DNA from: Arthrobacter_B citreus
GTDB taxonomy: Bacteria; Actinomycetota; Actinomycetes; Actinomycetales; Micrococcaceae
Length of the DNA stretch: 64,000 nucleotides
Assembly: GCF_042429235.1 (NCBI RefSeq)
Contig: NZ_JBHMBA010000009.1
Reading direction: 5' to 3' (one strand)
The notes below the pieces were generated by a model, which worked only from the letters and a program-made list of their open reading frames with translations, made no database searches and had not been told where the DNA came from. This document shows positions 35,008 to 43,537 of the stretch, piece by piece. A program made the translations under genes and the position numbers. How positions within the stretch are numbered: the stretch's first letter is position 1; every line of letters starts with the position of its first letter.

Positions 35008-35595
35008 CTAGGAGGCTGCTGAGTGGAATTTCTGCTGGGCCGCAGTGAGGCCTTCGGTCAGCAGCAGCTCGACGGCGTCGGCCGCATCTCCGATGAGGAA
35101 AGGAAGCTCTTTGGCTTCAACCGGCGGAAAGTCCTTCAGGACGTAGTCTGCTGTCTCCATCCGGCCGGGCGGCCGTCCCACGCCGACGCGGACACGGAAG
35201 TAATCCTTGGTGCCCAAGGCCCGGCTCATGTCGCGCAAACCGTTGTGGCCGCCTTCGCCGCCGCCGGATTTCAGCTTGATGGTGTTGAACGGAATGTCGA
35301 TTTCGTCGTGTACTGCCACAACGTTTGACGCGGGGATGTCAAAGAACTTGCTCAGCGCCGAGACCGGCCCGCCCGAGAGGTTCATATACGTCAGGGGCTT
35401 GGCCAAGATCACGCGCGGTCCCCCGATGCCGAGGCGCCCTTCAAGAATCTGTGCCCGGGACTTGTGGGTCTTAAAGTTCCCGCCCACGCGGGAGGCCAGG
35501 TCATCGAGGACCATCTGGCCGATATTGTGCCGGTTACGGCTGTAGCCGGGCCCGGGATTCCCGAGCCCGACTACAAGCCAGGTAGTGCTGTTCAC
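35008..35595 (-). CDS. pth: Peptidyl-tRNA hydrolase
   Basis: 195 residues, full length for bacterial Pth. It recycles tRNA by cleaving peptidyl-tRNA released from stalled ribosomes. Family motifs are complete: LVVGLGNPGPGYSRNRHNIG with the catalytic His near residue 23, TYMNLSGGPV, and VHDEIDIPF with the catalytic Asp near residue 96, then GGGEGGHNGLRDM. It lies 66 bp after rplY, a common actinobacterial order, and is the last core gene before the RNA and LAL array. Confidence 0.97.
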   Translation of the reverse strand: MNSTTWLVVGLGNPGPGYSRNRHNIGQMVLDDLASRVGGNFKTHKSRAQILEGRLGIGGPRVILAKPLTYMNLSGGPVSALSKFFDIPASNVVAVHDEIDIPFNTIKLKSGGGEGGHNGLRDMSRALGTKDYFRVRVGVGRPPGRMETADYVLKDFPPVEAKELPFLIGDAADAVELLLTEGLTAAQQKFHSAAS

Positions 35596-35661
35596 TGCAG
35601 GTACTGCTCCTTCGAAAAGAACCGGACGGCTCCGTTACGGGGAGCAGACCCCGGAAGTGGA

Positions 35662-36270
35662 TTACGCTTCGGCGCCAACTTCGGCAGCTGCATCGGCGAT
35701 CTGCTCGTCGGACGGAGCACCCAGGTCCTGGACGATGGACTCGGAGATGTTGATGACCATGGTTTCGGGATCCAGCAGCAGCTCGACGCCGGCAGGCAGT
35801 TCGAGGTCGGAAGCGTAAATGTGCTGTCCGGCTTCGCGGCCTTCGATGCTGACGACGATCGTCTCCGGCAGGTTGGTGGCGTCTGCGGCAACCAGGACCG
35901 TGTTGGCTTCCTGGTTGTAGACGGCCGAGCCCGGAGCCAGTTCGCCTTCAACGTGGACGTTGACTTCAACCTCAACCTTTTCGCCCTTGCGGACGGTCAG
36001 GAGGTCGATGTGCTCGATGATCTGCTTGATCGGGTCGCGCTGGATGTCGCGGGCCAGGGCCAGGTGCGATTCGCCGTCGACGTCGATTTCCAGCAGGGCG
36101 TTGGCGGTGCGGACAGCCAGCGTGGTGGCCTTGGCCGGAAGCAGGATGTGCATAACCTCGGCGCCGTGGCCGTAGATGACTGCCGGGATCATGTTGGCAA
36201 CGCGTGCCTTGCGGGCAGCACCCTTGCCGAATTCGGTGCGGACGGTTCCTGCGAGCTTCTGCTCAGACAT
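35662..36270 (-). CDS. rplY: 50S ribosomal protein L25 / general stress protein Ctc
   Basis: 202 residues, the long Ctc/TL5 form. The N-terminal 5S-rRNA-binding domain (VRTEFGKGAARKARVANMIPAVIYG) is followed by the C-terminal TL5 beta domain (DLLTVRKGEKVEVEV, ELPAGVELLLDPETMV). It binds 5S rRNA in the large ribosomal subunit. The tail is acidic and Ala-rich (DEQIADAAAEVGAEA). It lies between prs and pth but is separated from prs by 266 bp with a terminator, so it likely has its own promoter in that gap. Confidence 0.96.
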   Translation of the reverse strand: MSEQKLAGTVRTEFGKGAARKARVANMIPAVIYGHGAEVMHILLPAKATTLAVRTANALLEIDVDGESHLALARDIQRDPIKQIIEHIDLLTVRKGEKVEVEVNVHVEGELAPGSAVYNQEANTVLVAADATNLPETIVVSIEGREAGQHIYASDLELPAGVELLLDPETMVINISESIVQDLGAPSDEQIADAAAEVGAEA

Positions 36271-36464
36271 TTCAAACTCCTGAAGATGGATGTTCCGTGG
36301 TTGCCGGGACGAAGGCGCCGGTATGGGAACAGCGCCGCACTGCTGGACGGTCCGAAGACCATGTCCGTGCGGTCAGAAGTTGCCAGCCACCGTCGATAAC
36401 GGAGTATTGCCCGGATCTATCCGGACCTCTCCCTCGCCTAGGCATCGCAGACCATCCTACCAGC

Positions 36465-36510
36465 AGCACGCTGCCCGTCCGAACCGGGGTCCAAACGGGC
36501 AGCGTGTGCT
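36465..36510 (-). terminator. Hairpin after prs
   Basis: AGCACGCTGCCCGT (36465-36478) pairs with the segment 36495-36510, with a two-base bulge. It sits 27 bp beyond the prs stop. There is no clear U-run, so efficiency is uncertain. Confidence 0.55.
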
Positions 36511-36536
36511 TGATGCGGAGGTGATGCCGCTGAAGG

Positions 36537-37520
36537 CTAGGCCTTGCCGTCGAACAGGCTCGTGACTGAACCGTCTTCAAAGACTTCCTTGATCGCACGC
36601 GCAATCAGCGGAGCAATCGAGAGGACGGTCAGCTGGTCGAAGCGCTTGGCGGCCGGAATCGGCAGCGTGTTGGTCACCACGACTTCGCGGGCTCCGGATT
36701 CGGCCAGCGTGCGGGCGGCCGGATCGGAGAAGACGGCGTGGGTGGCGGCGATGATGACATCCTTGGCGCCGGCCTCCTTGAGGACGCGCACGGCTCCGGC
36801 AATGGTTCCGCCGGTGTCGATCATGTCGTCGATCAGCACGCAGGTGCGTCCTTCGACCTGGCCCACCACCTGCTTGGAGACGGCCTGGTTCGGCACGGTG
36901 AGGTCCCGGCTCTTGTGCACGAAGGCCAGCGGCGCGCCGCCGAGGCGCTCGGCCCACTGCTCGGCAACACGGACGCGGCCGGTGTCCGGGGACACCACTG
37001 TGACGTTGGTGACGTCAACGCGGGTGCGGATGTAGTCAGCCAGCAGCGGGATCGCCATCAGGTGATCCACGGGACCGTCAAAGAAGCCCTGGATCTGGGA
37101 GGTGTGCAGGTCAACGCTCATGATGCGGTCGGCGCCGGCCGTCTTGTACAGGTCGGCGATCAGGCGGGCGGAGATGGGCTCGCGGCCGCGGCCCTTCTTG
37201 TCCTGCCGGGCATACGGATAGAACGGGGAAACCACGGTGATGCGCTTGGCGGAAGCCCGCTTCAGCGCGTCAACGGTGATCAGCTGTTCCATCAGCCAGT
37301 TGTTCATCGGCGCCGGGTGCGCCTGGATCACGAAGGCGTCAGTGCCGCGGACGCTCTCACCGGGACGGACGTAGATCTCGCCGTTGGCGAAGTCATAGGA
37401 CGCCAGCGGAAGCAGGTCCGTGTCGAGACAGCGCGCGATCTCCTCGGCCAGCTCCGGGTGTGCCCGGCCAGTGGCAAGGACAAGCTTCTTTTCACCTTGG
37501 GCGGTGATCTCGCTGCTCAT
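36537..37520 (-). CDS. prs: Ribose-phosphate pyrophosphokinase (PRPP synthase)
   Basis: 327 residues. It makes PRPP from ribose-5-phosphate and ATP for nucleotide, His and Trp synthesis. Motifs seen: the ATP-binding flexible loop region YPYARQDKKGRGREPISARL, DLHTSQIQGFFDGPVDHL, and the PRPP-binding signature VLIDDMIDTGGTIAGA near residue 225. Its ATG overlaps the glmU stop by one base (TAATG), so the two are coupled; glmU-prs is a widely conserved pair. Confidence 0.97.
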   Translation of the reverse strand: MSSEITAQGEKKLVLATGRAHPELAEEIARCLDTDLLPLASYDFANGEIYVRPGESVRGTDAFVIQAHPAPMNNWLMEQLITVDALKRASAKRITVVSPFYPYARQDKKGRGREPISARLIADLYKTAGADRIMSVDLHTSQIQGFFDGPVDHLMAIPLLADYIRTRVDVTNVTVVSPDTGRVRVAEQWAERLGGAPLAFVHKSRDLTVPNQAVSKQVVGQVEGRTCVLIDDMIDTGGTIAGAVRVLKEAGAKDVIIAATHAVFSDPAARTLAESGAREVVVTNTLPIPAAKRFDQLTVLSIAPLIARAIKEVFEDGSVTSLFDGKA

Positions 37521-39043
37521 TAATGATCGCTTTCTCGCGTGGGGGTATCAGTTTCTGAGGAAGAGGTTTTGGAAGCCGTGGAGGCGTTGGCCGCAGCTGC
37601 CGCATCGGCCGCCGCTGTGCCGGGACGGTTGGTCAGCACCCAGCCGTCGAGGTTGCGCTGAGGCGCTACGTTGATGGCCAGGGAACCGGCCGGAACATCC
37701 TTCCGGACCACAGTTCCAGCTCCACTGTACGCGCCGTCGCCCACTGTAACGGGTGCCACATACATGTTGTCGCTGCCCATCCGGACGTGCGATCCGATGG
37801 TCGTATGGTGCTTGTTTACGCCGTCGTAGTTGACAAAAACGGAGGCTGCGCCGATGTTCGACTGCTCGCCGATGGTGGCGTCCCCCACATAGGAAAGGTG
37901 CGGAACCTTGGAACCGGCGCCGATGTCCGCGTTCTTGGTTTCCACGAAGGTGCCGATCTTGCCCTTGGCTCCCAAGACGGTGCCCGGGCGCAGATAGGCA
38001 AAGGGACCGACGTCGGCGCCTGCGCCCAACCGGGCATCGGAACCATGGGCGCGGATGACCTTCGCGCCCTCCCCCACCACCACATTGGTGAGCGTGGTGT
38101 CCGGGCCGACGACGGCGTCGCGCGCCACCGTGGTGGTGCCGTGCAGCTGCGTGCCGGGGAGGATAGTGACATCCTCGGCCAGGGTGACCGCCGCGTCGAT
38201 CCATGTGGTGGCGGGATCCACGATGGTCACGCCGGCGCGCATCCAGCGCACCAGGTTCCGCCGGTTGTGCTCGGCGTTGAGCGCGGCCAGCTGGACGCGG
38301 TCATTGGCACCTTCAACCTGCCAGAAGTCACCGGTGACGACGGCGGCAACGCGGCCGCCGTTGGCCCGGGCCAGGCCCAGCACATCGGTGAGGTACATCT
38401 CGCCCTGCGAGTTGTCGGAGGTGACCTTCGGCAGCGCATCGCGCAGCACTGCGGCATCGAAGGCGTAAATCCCGGAGTTGATTTCGGTAACCGCACGCTG
38501 GGCTTCGTCAGCATCCTTGTGCTCGACGATGGCGGTGACGGTGCCGTCTTCCGCGCGCAGGATCCGGCCGTAACCGGTGGGATCGTCCAGGTGCGCGGTG
38601 AGGACGGTGACGGCGTTGCCGTCCAGCTGATGGACTGCCACGAGTTCGCGGAGCGTGTCTGCCTCGAGAAGCGGAACGTCGCCGTACGTTACGACGACGG
38701 TGCCTTCCAGCGCTGCAAACGCATCCAGTGCCTCCAACGCCACCTGGACGGCACGGCCGGTGCCGGGGATCTCGTCCTGGTCCACGATGAGGGCCCGCGG
38801 AGCGGCGGCGGTGACGTGCTCCGCCACCCGGTTGCGTTCATGCCGGACGACGACGGCGAGCGCCCGGGGATTCAGGGCCTCGGCGGCGGCCAGGGCATGC
38901 CCAACCATGGAGGTGCCGCCAACCGGGTGGAGGATCTTCGGAGTACGGGACTTCATCCGGGTGCCGGCTCCGGCCGCCAGGACTATGACTGCTGCGGGTC
39001 CCCCGCTGCGGGCACTTTCGGTGGATTCATCCTGTGTGGTCAC
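37520..39043 (-). CDS. glmU: Bifunctional UDP-GlcNAc pyrophosphorylase / GlcN-1-P acetyltransferase
   Basis: 507 residues from GTG 39043, which follows AGGAG; the open frame continues upstream through the tRNA gene but is not coding there. It makes UDP-GlcNAc for peptidoglycan and other polymers. The N-terminal uridyltransferase has VLAAGAGTRMKSRTPKIL near residue 17. The C-terminal left-handed beta-helix acetyltransferase has hexapeptide repeats and the motifs GTFVETKNADIGAGSKVPHL and GAASVFVNYDGVNKHHT. A 45-residue Ala/Ser/Thr tail follows the helix. Confidence 0.96.
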   Translation of the reverse strand: MTTQDESTESARSGGPAAVIVLAAGAGTRMKSRTPKILHPVGGTSMVGHALAAAEALNPRALAVVVRHERNRVAEHVTAAAPRALIVDQDEIPGTGRAVQVALEALDAFAALEGTVVVTYGDVPLLEADTLRELVAVHQLDGNAVTVLTAHLDDPTGYGRILRAEDGTVTAIVEHKDADEAQRAVTEINSGIYAFDAAVLRDALPKVTSDNSQGEMYLTDVLGLARANGGRVAAVVTGDFWQVEGANDRVQLAALNAEHNRRNLVRWMRAGVTIVDPATTWIDAAVTLAEDVTILPGTQLHGTTTVARDAVVGPDTTLTNVVVGEGAKVIRAHGSDARLGAGADVGPFAYLRPGTVLGAKGKIGTFVETKNADIGAGSKVPHLSYVGDATIGEQSNIGAASVFVNYDGVNKHHTTIGSHVRMGSDNMYVAPVTVGDGAYSGAGTVVRKDVPAGSLAINVAPQRNLDGWVLTNRPGTAAADAAAAANASTASKTSSSETDTPTRESDH

Positions 39044-39113
39044 GAAGAAGCGCTCCTGATTGTGAGACGGCTGGCGATCGGGCGGGCCGGCATGTGGACC
39101 GGCGCTGCTGCCG

Positions 39114-39185
39114 TTCCGCCCATAGGATTCGAACCTATACTCCACGGCTCCAAAGGCCGGGGTGCTGCCATTACACCAGGGCGGA
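39114..39185 (-). tRNA. tRNA-Gln (anticodon TTG)
   Basis: The minus strand folds into a cloverleaf. The acceptor arm TCCGCCC pairs with GGGCGGA. The D-arm is GTGTAATGGCAGCAC. The anticodon loop CTTTGGA gives anticodon TTG, and the T-loop is GTTCGAATCC. The discriminator is A and CCA is not encoded. It lies 70 bp upstream of glmU on the same strand. Confidence 0.95.
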
Positions 39186-39331
39186 AAATGTACGGGTCGC
39201 CCCGCACACAAGAGTTTAGTTTGCCATGCCGCGGGACACCGGCGCGACTTGAGGTCTTTTCGGCACGGTGGCCGGCGGGAGTGCAGCACGTTGCGCCAGT
39301 CCGCGGCCGCTGCGCACCCAGGCCTTAGACT

Positions 39332-40414
39332 GTGGTGGTGGTAAGAATTCCGGCTGGCGGAGCACGCCTGCGCATGACCGGCGTGCAGCGGCGCGCACAG
39401 CTGATAGTCGTGGCTCGAAGCATGTTTGCCCTGCGGGGCCTCGACGGCGCCACCATTGAAGATATTGCCGCTGCGGCCGGTGTTTCCAAGCCCGTGGTGT
39501 ACGAGCACTTCGGATCCAAGGAAGCGCTGTACACCGAGGTGGTGGACGGCGAATTTGACCGTGTTCTCGAGGTCATCACCGATGCCCTCAGCGCGGACGC
39601 CGGTCCCCGAGTCCTGATCGAACGGGCGGCCTACGCGCTGCTCGACTACATCGAAAACCACACCGACGGGTTCCGGATCCTGGTGCGGGATGCACCGCCG
39701 TCGCAGCCGGAGGGCACCTTCGCCACGCTCCTGTCCCGGATCACCGGCCACGTGGAGCACATCCTGTCCAAGGAGTTCGCCAACCGGGGCCTCAGCGCAG
39801 AAGTTGGCGGCATGTATGCCCAAATGCTGGTGGGCATGGTCGCGATGACCGGCCAGTGGTGGCTGGACGCACGGACTCCGGACAAGGCAACGGTGGCGGC
39901 ACACCTGGTGAATCTGTCCTGGAACGGATTGACCGGCCTGCAGAAGGATCCCCAGCTGCGGCATATGGATCCGGACCATCCGCACGGGCCGCCGGTTGTC
40001 CTGACCCTGTCGGCGGTGCTCGTCCGTGACCCTGCCGGCCGTATCCTCCTGGTCCGCAAACGCGGCACCACTAAATTCATGCAGCCCGGCGGAAAGCTTG
40101 AGCCCGGCGAATCCTTTGCCGCCGCGGCGGCAAGGGAAATGAAGGAAGAGATCGGCCTAGACGTTCAGGAATCGGACCTGGAATCCCTCGGCGACTGGTA
40201 CGGTCCGGCGGCCAATGAGGACAACACCTTCATAAACGCCGGCCTGTTCGCCTATTCCCTCCCGGACACCGGCGGCGCTCCGGGCGCCGGAGCAGTGGCT
40301 GCAGCCGAGATCGAAGAACTGCTGTGGATTGATCCGGCCCAGGCGCTGGACCGCGACGACATTTCACCGCTGCTGCGCGACCATATCCTGCCGCAGCTGC
40401 TTGCAGAGGCCTGA
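39332..40414 (+). CDS. TetR-family regulator fused to a NUDIX hydrolase domain
   Basis: 360 residues in one uninterrupted frame. Residues 1-205 are a TetR regulator: HTH in GATIEDIAAAAGVSKPVVYEHFG, then a helical ligand and dimer domain ending WNGLTGLQ. Residues about 212-360 are a NUDIX domain with a complete Nudix box, GGKLEPGESF followed by REMKEEIGL (G-x5-E-x7-REUxEExGU), so hydrolysis of a nucleoside diphosphate derivative is chemically possible. From memory of related genomes these are usually separate neighbouring genes. An internal ATG at 39965 could start a free NUDIX protein but has only a distant AAGGAT. The start is one of three successive GTGs; TAGACT at 39326-39331 fits a leaderless start at 39338. 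Confidence 0.88.
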   Translation: MVVVRIPAGGARLRMTGVQRRAQLIVVARSMFALRGLDGATIEDIAAAAGVSKPVVYEHFGSKEALYTEVVDGEFDRVLEVITDALSADAGPRVLIERAAYALLDYIENHTDGFRILVRDAPPSQPEGTFATLLSRITGHVEHILSKEFANRGLSAEVGGMYAQMLVGMVAMTGQWWLDARTPDKATVAAHLVNLSWNGLTGLQKDPQLRHMDPDHPHGPPVVLTLSAVLVRDPAGRILLVRKRGTTKFMQPGGKLEPGESFAAAAAREMKEEIGLDVQESDLESLGDWYGPAANEDNTFINAGLFAYSLPDTGGAPGAGAVAAAEIEELLWIDPAQALDRDDISPLLRDHILPQLLAEA

Positions 40415-40470
40415 CCCCGGTCTGTTCCGCCGGCTAGCTCAGGCTGCTGACGGCCACTGGTTCCCCTGCC

Positions 40471-40538
40471 TTTTGGGGTTTCTGCTGCCGTTTGGGGTGT
40501 CGCTGCCGTTGCGCAGTGGCAGCGAAACCCCAAAACGG
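40471..40538. terminator. Convergent hairpin with a duplicated left arm
   Basis: The gap between the TetR-NUDIX gene and the ABC-F gene holds three related 18-mers: TTTTGGGGTTTCTGCTGCC at 40471-40489, GTTTGGGGTGTCGCTGCC at 40490-40507, and an inverted copy at 40518-40535. The inverted copy can pair with either direct copy, giving two alternative long hairpins. It probably terminates both convergent units. Confidence 0.6.
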
Positions 40539-40567
40539 TCGAGTTCCAAACCGGAGGGACCCGAGCC

Positions 40568-42451
40568 CTACTCGAGCTTCTCCGAAGCCTCAAGCCACTG
40601 CATCTCCAGGTCGTCCTGCTCGGCGGCCAGGGTCTGCAGCTTCTTGTTCAGTTCAGCCAGCTGCTCAAAGTCTGCACCGCCGGCCTTTTCAGTGGCGGCG
40701 CTCATCTGCGCGTTGACCTTCTCGATCTGCACCTTGAGCTTGGTCATCTGCCGGTCAATCCTGGTCAGGTCCTTCTTGGCGATCCGCTTCTCAGCCTCGC
40801 TGGCCCCCGGGGAGGCACCGGATCCGGAAGCGACCGCAGTGGCCACCCCGCCGCCGGAACCGGGACGGGAGGAGCCGGCCGCCGCGGCGCGGGCGGCCTG
40901 CGACGAACCGCGGGCGGCGGTTGAGGCTGAGGAGTTTGCGGCCAGGGCCTGCCCGCGCAATTCGAGGTACTGGTCCACGCCGCCCGGCAGGCCCCGCAGC
41001 TTACCGTCGCCGAGCAGTGCCATCTGGTGATCAGTCACGCGTTCAAGCAGGTACCGGTCGTGGGAAACCACCACGAGGGTTCCGGGCCAGCCGTCCAGCA
41101 CATCCTCCACGGCGGCCAGGGTGTCCGTGTCCAAGTCGTTGGTGGGCTCATCGAGCATCAGCACATTCGGTTCGCCCACCAGCAGGCGCAGCAGCTGCAG
41201 GCGGCGGCGCTCACCGCCGGAGAGCTCCTTGACCGGAGTCCACTGACGCTGCGCGGAGAAGCCCAGCTGCTCCACCAGCTGGCCGGCGGACAGCTCGCGG
41301 CCGCCCACGTTGAACACGCGCTTCTCGTTCTCGATGACCTCGATGACGCGCAGGTCGGCAACTTCGTCGAGTTCCTTGACCTCCTGCGTCAGCACGGCCG
41401 TCTGCACGGTCTTGCCGCGCTTCAGGCGCCCCTTGGTGGGTTCAATTTCCCCGTTGAGCAGGCGCAGCAGGGTGGTTTTGCCGGCCCCGTTGACGCCCAC
41501 CAGGCCCAGCCGCTCCCCCGGCGCCAGGCGCAGGGTGATGTTCTTGAACAACTCGGTGTCGCCCAGGGTCAGGGACACTTCCTCGAGATCCAGCACGTCC
41601 TTGCCCAGACGGGCGGTGGCCATCTTATTCAGGGACAGGGTGTCGCGCGGCTCGGGCACGTCGGCGATCAGGTTGTTCGCCGCCTCGATGCGGAACTTGG
41701 GCTTGGCGGTTCGGGCAGGGGCGCCCCGGCGCAGCCAGGCCAGCTCCTTCTTGACCAGCTGCTGGCGCTTGCCCTCGATGACGTTGGCCATGCGGTCGCG
41801 CTCCGCGCGGGCCAGCACGTACGCGGCATATCCGCCGTCGAAGGGGTCGATGACCGCGTCATGGACTTCCCAGGTGCGCGTGCAGATTTCGTCCAGGAAC
41901 CACCGGTCGTGGGTCACGACCAGCAGTCCGCCGGCGTCGGAGCGCCAGCGGTTCTTCAGGTGCTTGGCCAGCCACGCCACGCCTTCCACGTCCAGGTGGT
42001 TGGTGGGCTCATCCAGCATGACGACGTCGTCGTCCCCGGTCAGGAGCTTGGCCAGCGCCACGCGGCGCTTCTGTCCGCCGGAGAGCGAGGAAACCTGCGC
42101 GTTCCAATCCACTTCCTGGATCAGCCCGCTCATCACGTCCCGGATCCGGGCGTTGGAGGCCCATTCGTAGTCGGCGGCGTCGCCCACGATGGCCTGGCCA
42201 ACGGTGAGGTCCCCGTCGAGTACGTCGGACTGGTCCAAGTAGCCCACCGTGACGTCGCGGCGGCGGGTGACACGGCCGTCGTCGGGCGTCTGACGCTCCG
42301 CCAGGAGGCGCATCAGGGTGGACTTGCCGTCGCCGTTGCGGCCGACAACCCCAATGCGGTCCCCCTCTTCCAAGCCCAGGGAAACCCCGTCCAGGATCGT
42401 GCGGGTGCCAAAGGAAATGCTGAGGTTCTCAGCACCAAGCAGGTGTGCCAA
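40568..42451 (-). CDS. ABC-F family ATPase, Uup-like
   Basis: 627 residues, with two ATP-binding cassettes and no membrane segment. Cassette 1 has GRNGDGKST and LSGGQKRRVALAKLL with VMLDEPTNHLD; cassette 2 has GVNGAGKTT, LSGGERRRLQLLRLL and LMLDEPTNDLD. The C-terminal 80 residues form a charged coiled coil (RIDRQMTKLKVQIEKVNAQM), as in Uup. Members act on ribosomes or translation rather than transport; a resistance role cannot be judged from sequence. It lies 52 bp after ispE. Confidence 0.93.
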   Translation of the reverse strand: MAHLLGAENLSISFGTRTILDGVSLGLEEGDRIGVVGRNGDGKSTLMRLLAERQTPDDGRVTRRRDVTVGYLDQSDVLDGDLTVGQAIVGDAADYEWASNARIRDVMSGLIQEVDWNAQVSSLSGGQKRRVALAKLLTGDDDVVMLDEPTNHLDVEGVAWLAKHLKNRWRSDAGGLLVVTHDRWFLDEICTRTWEVHDAVIDPFDGGYAAYVLARAERDRMANVIEGKRQQLVKKELAWLRRGAPARTAKPKFRIEAANNLIADVPEPRDTLSLNKMATARLGKDVLDLEEVSLTLGDTELFKNITLRLAPGERLGLVGVNGAGKTTLLRLLNGEIEPTKGRLKRGKTVQTAVLTQEVKELDEVADLRVIEVIENEKRVFNVGGRELSAGQLVEQLGFSAQRQWTPVKELSGGERRRLQLLRLLVGEPNVLMLDEPTNDLDTDTLAAVEDVLDGWPGTLVVVSHDRYLLERVTDHQMALLGDGKLRGLPGGVDQYLELRGQALAANSSASTAARGSSQAARAAAAGSSRPGSGGGVATAVASGSGASPGASEAEKRIAKKDLTRIDRQMTKLKVQIEKVNAQMSAATEKAGGADFEQLAELNKKLQTLAAEQDDLEMQWLEASEKLE

Positions 42452-42503
42452 TCGGTACTACTTTCTTGTGATGTCAGGAATGTTTTCTACGGTGTGGGTA
42501 ATA

Positions 42504-43484
42504 TCAGCCGGCGACCGCGGGAGCGGTCCTTGCGCCGGGTACCGGACCTTCAACGGCCAGGGCCCGGTGGCCTTCAGCACGCAGGGCGCTTTCCAGGTCC
42601 GACGCCGCCGCCGCGTCTTCGGTCAGGAAAGCCACTGTGGGGCCTGAGCCGGACACCATGCCGGCGAGCGCGCCGAGCCGCTCTCCGGTGCGCAGCAGCC
42701 CGCCGAGCTCGGGGGCCAGCCGAAGTGCCGCCGCCTGGAGGTCATTGGAAATAACGGCTGCGAGCTCCCGGGCATTCCCGGAGCGCATGGCCGCCAGGAT
42801 TTCCGCGTCCACTTCTTCCGGCTCCGCGGCCTGGACCTGCTGCTCCCTGCGGAGCTCGTCAAGCGCGCCGTACACGGCCGGGGTGGAGAGACCGGCGTCG
42901 GAGGCGACCAGCACCCAGTGCAGCGGCGTTTTGGAAATGGCCGGGGTGAGCCGGTCCCCTATGCCAAGCCCGACGGCGATGCCGCCGAGCAGCGAAAACG
43001 GAACATCAGCGCCAAGGCCGGAGGCAATGCCGGCAAGCTCTTCGCGGGACAGGCGGGTGTTCCACAGCGCGTCGCAGGCAACCAGTGCCGCCGCCGCGTC
43101 GGCCGATCCGCCGCCCATGCCGCCGGCGACCGGAACACGCTTAGTAATGTGCAGATGCACCCCCGAAGGATTTTCGGCGTATGGCGCGAGCGCCGCAGCT
43201 GCCCGCGCGGCCAGGTTGTCCGGTCCCAGGGGAATGCCGCCAACGGGGACCTGCAGTGCGCCGTCGCTGTCCACGGTGACCGTGATGCCCGGACTGTCCG
43301 TTACCGTGGCCCGGATCTCCTCGAACAGGGACACGGCAAGGTAGACGCTGGCGACCCCGTGGTAACCGTCCGGTCGGAGCGGTCCCACCCGCAGGGACAC
43401 GTTGATCTTTCCCGGGGCGCGGACCAGCACGGAAGAAGGTGCCGCGGCCGGAACCTGTGCGGGAGGAAAGTTCACTGCGCTCAT
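42504..43484 (-). CDS. ispE: 4-diphosphocytidyl-2-C-methyl-D-erythritol kinase
   Basis: About 326 residues. A GHMP-fold kinase of the non-mevalonate isoprenoid pathway, phosphorylating CDP-ME. Motifs: RAPGKINVSLRVGPLRPDGYH near the N-terminus, the ATP loop VPVAGGMGGGSADAAAAL near residue 115, and GMVSGSGPTVAF near residue 275. I prefer ATG 43484 over the TTG at 43493. GGAAGG lies too close to be a normal ribosome site, while TAAGTT followed by 7 nt and ATG fits a leaderless start. Acceptor isoprenoids feed undecaprenyl phosphate. Confidence 0.95.
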   Translation of the reverse strand: MSAVNFPPAQVPAAAPSSVLVRAPGKINVSLRVGPLRPDGYHGVASVYLAVSLFEEIRATVTDSPGITVTVDSDGALQVPVGGIPLGPDNLAARAAAALAPYAENPSGVHLHITKRVPVAGGMGGGSADAAAALVACDALWNTRLSREELAGIASGLGADVPFSLLGGIAVGLGIGDRLTPAISKTPLHWVLVASDAGLSTPAVYGALDELRREQQVQAAEPEEVDAEILAAMRSGNARELAAVISNDLQAAALRLAPELGGLLRTGERLGALAGMVSGSGPTVAFLTEDAAAASDLESALRAEGHRALAVEGPVPGARTAPAVAG

Positions 43485-43537
43485 ACCTTCCAACTTAGAG
43501 GAAGGGCCACCATCGCCGTTAATGCGCGGACCTGGAA

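Noticed and set aside
37787..39328. A 513-codon plus-strand frame opposite glmU and across the tRNA gene
   Set aside because: Runs through tRNA-Gln and is antisense to a conserved enzyme.
39044..39985. N-terminal extension of the glmU frame to 39985
   Set aside because: It passes through the tRNA gene and the antisense of the TetR domain; GTG 39043 has a ribosome site and fits the family N-terminus.
41027..42754. A 575-codon plus-strand frame opposite the ABC-F and ispE genes
   Set aside because: His/Gln/Val-rich antisense of two well-supported enzymes; spans a gene boundary, which a real gene would not be expected to do.
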